Positions 60,518 through 64,000 of a DNA stretch of 64,000 nucleotides are shown here, one piece after another. Both the position numbers and the translations under genes were made by a program. Source of the stretch: an uncultured Varibaculum sp. (lineage in GTDB: Bacteria > Actinomycetota > Actinomycetes > Actinomycetales > Actinomycetaceae); NCBI RefSeq assembly GCF_902489465.1, contig NZ_CABTZZ010000004.1:20305-84304 (forward strand), in the 5' to 3' direction. Numbering within the stretch: position 1 is the first letter of the stretch; every line of letters starts with the position of its first letter. The notes beneath the pieces are model-generated. The model ran no database searches, was not told the origin of the DNA, and saw only the letters and a program-made list of their open reading frames with translations.

Positions 60518-63500
60518 CTAAGATTCTGCATTCATAACACCGTCGGCGTGCTCTTTCTTGGCTTGATGTCGAATCTCCCAGAAAACTAGGTCGGAGATTT
60601 CTTTGATGATCTGGTTGCGTCGCTGTGGGTTCTCAAAGAACTTTTCCATTATGACATTCTGGTTATCTTCGTGATCAAGAACCGCGTTACGGATTGCAGT
60701 TTCGATTGTCTGAGACTCTCGGAATTGTTCCTTGGTATTCGCGTTGACCTGATCCTTGATTACATCGTTTTGTACGAGGATCGTTACCACGCCTTGTACC
60801 CAGGAATCCACTGAACCAGGGTCGAAGTCCTCATCCTCAAACAGGGCATTGATGTTGTTGAGGATCTCTGCCCACGCAACCATGTGCGGGTCACGCGAAT
60901 GGCCACCGCCAACTCCCATGGGCTTGAGCTTGTTACCTTCGCCGACGAGCGGGATAGTACCCTCGCTTTTTCGGCTCTGCTTGATGTGAGTCAACTCGAT
61001 ACTGGTGAAATCAATCTCCTCTGGAGTTTTTCGTCCAGTCAAACGAGGTTTTAGTAGGCGAAGAAACAACGCAAGCTTCGCCAGATCGGTGTCCTGGTAG
61101 TCAACAATTTGTGACAAGAAATCATACAGGCGCACAAAAGAACCAACGTCTTTGCGGAACAAATCAAGCTCAGCAATTTCCGCCTTGTTCTTATCGATTA
61201 CCGCTGCAACATAACGGTCATTGAACCTATCCGCAGCTTGTTTTAGTGGTGCGGTGTGTTTTCCGTGTGCCTTCTCGATGATAAATGCCTGAGCGAATGC
61301 ATCAACTTCGTCCTTAGTGTAGATTTCTGAGATTTCAAGTTTTCGTGAGAGATCGTGTACCTGATCTGGGTCGGTGGTTTCAATGATCTCGGCGGTACGG
61401 TAATACGGCAGGAATGCCTCCAAGATGGTGTCAGCATCGTTGACGAAATCAAGAATGAACGTGGCGTCTTTGCCTTTCGATGGCAATATACGGTTCAGAC
61501 GTGACAGAGTCTGGACGGCTTCGATTCCATCGAGGCGTTTGTCAACGTACATCGCACACAGGAGAGGTTCGTCGAAACCAGTTTGGTACTTGTTTGCCAC
61601 GATTAGCACCTGGTATTGGCCACCCGCGAAGGCTTGTGGGATACCCCGCCCACGCAGGCCGGGATTCATATTCACCTCGGTGTACGGCTCTTGCACGCCG
61701 GGGACGGTGTCTTCAATCTGCTCAGAAGTCAGGCTCCCGGAAAAAGCAACGAGGGTGCCGAGCTGATAGCTATGTTTATCGATATAAGCATCAATCGCTA
61801 TCTTGTATTTCAACGCTGCCGCGCGGCTCGAAGTTACCACCATTGCCTTGGCATACCCATCAAGCAGATGGGCGACGTTTTCACGGAAATGCTCAACTAT
61901 GATCTGTACCTTCTGGGCGATATTCGTTGGGTGTAGGCTCACCCACCGCATAAGTCCTTTCGTAGCAGTGGACTCATCTACCAGCTCATTTTCACCCGTG
62001 GCAGTCCCGGTTTTCTGTGCGAGTTGGAAAGCCGTCTTGTACGTGGTGTAGTTGCGCAACACATCCAAGATAAAGCCTTCTTCAATGGCCTGTTGCATGG
62101 TGTAAACATGGAAAGGTACGGGTTTACCATCCGACCCGGGACGGCCAAACATTTCCAGGGTTTTACCCTTCGGTGTGGCGGTAAAGGCGTAGAACGAAAT
62201 ATTGTGGCTGGCGGCACGCGCCGTCATCTCAGCGGCAAGCACATCCTCCACGCTGACTTCACCACCATCTTCGACGGCTTCCACTTCTGCTTGGGAAAGC
62301 ACTTGGCGTAGCTTCTGCGCACTCGTGCCAGTCTGTGATGAGTGCGCTTCGTCCGCAATCACCGCGAACTTTCTATCCGCGAGCCCACCCTGCTCAGCGA
62401 GAGCGTCAAGCACGAACGGGAAAGTCTGCAACGTGACAATAATGATCAACTTGCCACTAGTAAGCTCCTGGGCCAGCAGCGCAGATTTCGAGGAGGCAGC
62501 AGCCTTGCGTACCTCATCGGCATTAATAGTACCGACCACGCCCTTCGTGCCCTCTATAGACTTAATAGCCTTCTGAAGCTGGTCATCAAGCACGGTGCGG
62601 TCGGTGACCACAATGACCGAGTCGAATGTTTTCGAATTGTCAGCGTTGTGTAGGTTTGCCAGCCCGTGCGCCAGCCAGGCAATTGAGTTCGTCTTGCCAG
62701 AACCAGCGGAATGCTGGATCAAATACTTGTGCCCGGGCCCTTCCTTCCGGGTAGCACTCAGCAGGCTGGTAACGGCCTCCCACTGGTGGAAGCGCGGAAA
62801 GATCATCTGCCTACTACGCGAACGAGTGCCAGTGATTGGATCGACCTTCTCAGTAATCTGCAGGTTCACAAATCTTTCCAGAATCTGCAGCCAGTTATCA
62901 CGCTGCAGCACCCGCTCCCACAGGTACGAAGTGGCAGCGCCATTCGGGTTGACCGGATTACCGGCACCGCCATCATTGCCAAGGTTAAACGGCAAGAACA
63001 CCGTGTTCGCGCCATCTAGCTTCGTGGTCATCTGAATTTCGTCAGTAGAGACCGCAAAATGCACCAGCGCACGGGAGCCGAACTTGAGCAGCGGTTCGCC
63101 TTGAGGCAACCGATCTTGACGGTATTGACGCACCGCGTCATCAATAGACTGTGTGTTGTCCGTCTTGAGCTCGGCGGTAGCCACCGGTAGGCCGTTGACG
63201 AAGAACACCAGATCGATCGAATCCTGCGGGCGCTTCGCCGAATGATGTACCTGCCGTACAACCCGGAGCCGGTTTGCCTGGTAGTGTTGCTGAGCCGCGG
63301 GGTTCATCGAGGTCGCAGGCTTGAACGCACACATGAAAAACTTCGCTGGAGTCTTCCTGAATCCACCGCGCAACACGGCAAGCAGACCTCCACCATGTTC
63401 AAGCGGCTGGTCTAGCTCCTTTACAAGCCGATCCACCAACAACCGCTGTGCAAGAGCAGTCTCCACCGGTGAGCCGTTATCCGGCATGACCCGTGCCCAC

Positions 63501-63658
63501 TGCTCAGGTTGCGTCTCCTGGAGCCACGCAAAAACATCCTCCGGAATCAGAGCCAGCTCCTGGTCATAACCAGAAAACCCTTCTTGATAGAGCCAGCCAT
63601 GCGCGCCGAGGTACTTGCAGATCTCGGTCTCGAAACTCTTCTCATGCTGAACACCCAT
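60518..63658 (-). CDS. hsdR: Type I restriction enzyme R subunit (HsdR)
   Basis: Translocase and nuclease subunit of a type I restriction-modification complex. An N-terminal PD-(D/E)xK nuclease region (about 20-190; DLVFFVNGLPVATAELKTDN) is followed by an SF2 helicase with Walker A HSAGSGKTNSIAWLA (about 316-330), DEAH in VIADEAHSSQTG, FYAFTATPKGKTLEMFG and YQTGFDEPLLCAMYVDKRL with LSRLNR. A helical C-terminal domain (about 850-1046) completes it. ATG at 63658 with an AAGGAG ribosome site. It follows hsdS by 11 nt, so both are one operon with hsdM presumably further upstream outside the contig. Confidence 0.95.
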   Translation of the reverse strand: MGVQHEKSFETEICKYLGAHGWLYQEGFSGYDQELALIPEDVFAWLQETQPEQWARVMPDNGSPVETALAQRLLVDRLVKELDQPLEHGGGLLAVLRGGFRKTPAKFFMCAFKPATSMNPAAQQHYQANRLRVVRQVHHSAKRPQDSIDLVFFVNGLPVATAELKTDNTQSIDDAVRQYRQDRLPQGEPLLKFGSRALVHFAVSTDEIQMTTKLDGANTVFLPFNLGNDGGAGNPVNPNGAATSYLWERVLQRDNWLQILERFVNLQITEKVDPITGTRSRSRQMIFPRFHQWEAVTSLLSATRKEGPGHKYLIQHSAGSGKTNSIAWLAHGLANLHNADNSKTFDSVIVVTDRTVLDDQLQKAIKSIEGTKGVVGTINADEVRKAAASSKSALLAQELTSGKLIIIVTLQTFPFVLDALAEQGGLADRKFAVIADEAHSSQTGTSAQKLRQVLSQAEVEAVEDGGEVSVEDVLAAEMTARAASHNISFYAFTATPKGKTLEMFGRPGSDGKPVPFHVYTMQQAIEEGFILDVLRNYTTYKTAFQLAQKTGTATGENELVDESTATKGLMRWVSLHPTNIAQKVQIIVEHFRENVAHLLDGYAKAMVVTSSRAAALKYKIAIDAYIDKHSYQLGTLVAFSGSLTSEQIEDTVPGVQEPYTEVNMNPGLRGRGIPQAFAGGQYQVLIVANKYQTGFDEPLLCAMYVDKRLDGIEAVQTLSRLNRILPSKGKDATFILDFVNDADTILEAFLPYYRTAEIIETTDPDQVHDLSRKLEISEIYTKDEVDAFAQAFIIEKAHGKHTAPLKQAADRFNDRYVAAVIDKNKAEIAELDLFRKDVGSFVRLYDFLSQIVDYQDTDLAKLALFLRLLKPRLTGRKTPEEIDFTSIELTHIKQSRKSEGTIPLVGEGNKLKPMGVGGGHSRDPHMVAWAEILNNINALFEDEDFDPGSVDSWVQGVVTILVQNDVIKDQVNANTKEQFRESQTIETAIRNAVLDHEDNQNVIMEKFFENPQRRNQIIKEISDLVFWEIRHQAKKEHADGVMNAES

Positions 63659-63669
63659 AATAGTTCTCC

Positions 63670-63968
63670 TTAAACCTCAATTTTCCCTGTCACCGCAGCC
63701 GTAATCAACGCGGAACGGCGCTCCTGCAAAAGCTCGATCATGTGCTCACAGGCAGCTAGTATGGTGCGATCGTCCTTAGTGTTGCCAACTGATTCCGCAA
63801 CAGCTTTCTGTGTAGAGATGGGAGGTAGCGGAATTTCAATCTCTGATAATTCCTGCCAGTACAAACGCCACTGAGATGGGCGAATTCCCTTAGAGCGAAT
63901 TGCGTACTCATTCACCAATCGGCGAGACCTTAACAGAAAGTGCAGGAACCGAAGGTCTACTTCTTTAT
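63670..63968 (-). CDS. hsdS: Type I restriction specificity subunit HsdS, C-terminal fragment
   Basis: The genuine minus-strand frame reads NKEVDLRFLHFLLRSRRLVN, then GIRPSQWRLYWQELSEIEIPLPP and a closing coiled helix MIELLQERRSALITAAVTGK. This is the end of the second target recognition domain and the conserved dimerisation helix of HsdS. The upstream part is missing because the contig ends in adapter sequence. A TTG at 63918 could be mistaken for a start, but similarity continues past it. Confidence 0.88.
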
Positions 63969-64000
63969 TCGTATGCCGTCTTCTGCTTGAAAAAAAAAAA
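63969..64000. other. Illumina P7-type adapter plus poly-A (sequencing artefact)
   Basis: TCGTATGCCGTCTTCTGC and the next three bases (63969-63989) match the reverse complement of the Illumina P7 end, followed by 11 A residues, the classic read-through pattern. It marks an untrimmed contig end and should not be annotated as genomic DNA. Confidence 0.93.

Overview
The window looks like a chromosomal contig from an actinobacterium, most likely of the Actinomycetaceae (Varibaculum/Mobiluncus/Actinomyces type). This placement is an inference. It rests on actinobacterial families (DUF3117, DUF3039, PPA1309, UPF0182, DUF2017, UvrD2, the cAMP-phosphodiesterase-like MBL protein), on gene orders shared with Mycobacterium tuberculosis, on moderate GC, and on many genes with a TANNNT box 6-7 nt before the start codon (leaderless-type starts). 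The last 32 bases are a sequencing adapter followed by poly-A, so the right edge is a contig end and not biology.

Layout. 1-6.6 kb (mostly minus strand): a truncated VKOR protein, citrate synthase, dapC-fdxA, TypA and a YflT-like membrane protein. 6.8-11.8 kb (plus): the MgtE-N/PRC protein, DUF1003 and Mrp block (same order as Rv1232c-Rv1229c), an O-methyltransferase, a LOG-family protein and DUF3117. 11.9-17.8 kb: a BMP-type lipoprotein, a mannose-1-phosphate guanylyltransferase, a DeoR regulator, a YihY/BrkB membrane protein and an unrecognised protein. 17.9-22.4 kb: a methionine locus (metY-metX) behind a structured leader that looks like a transcription attenuator, then lipB-lipA. 22.4-29.3 kb is the accessory part: a 106-bp inverted-repeat structure, an acyl-CoA ligase, a nitroreductase, an orphan small gene, a decayed secreted-protein gene behind ogt, an AAA/DUF4143 ATPase with a tandem repeat in its promoter, and a PTS EIIB plus HAD phosphatase pair behind a structured, possibly pseudoknotted, untranslated region.

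29.4-53.3 kb is mostly housekeeping: malQ, ettA, an SSB paralogue, tRNA-Arg(TCT), orn, ilvA, then the UPF0182 / PPA1309 / YlbL / metalloprotease / ThiF-like / uvrD2 / nudC block (compare Rv3193c-Rv3199c) and the rph / rdgB / MBL / murI / DUF2017 / clpS / pncB block (compare Rv1330c-Rv1341). ClpS here has lost residues of the N-degron pocket. 53.4-59.7 kb: a GntP permease divergent from a tricarballylate-type oxidation pair (tcuAB), an internally deleted IS3 element and a TSUP exporter. 59.9-64 kb: tmRNA, then a type I restriction locus (hsdR and the C-terminal part of hsdS) that runs into the adapter.

The strongest candidates for something undescribed are regulatory RNAs: the metY leader (mini-ORF, three mutually exclusive GGTCAGC/GCTGACC segments, competing antiterminator and terminator) and the untranslated region before the EIIB gene. 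No CRISPR array and no complete new defence system was seen.
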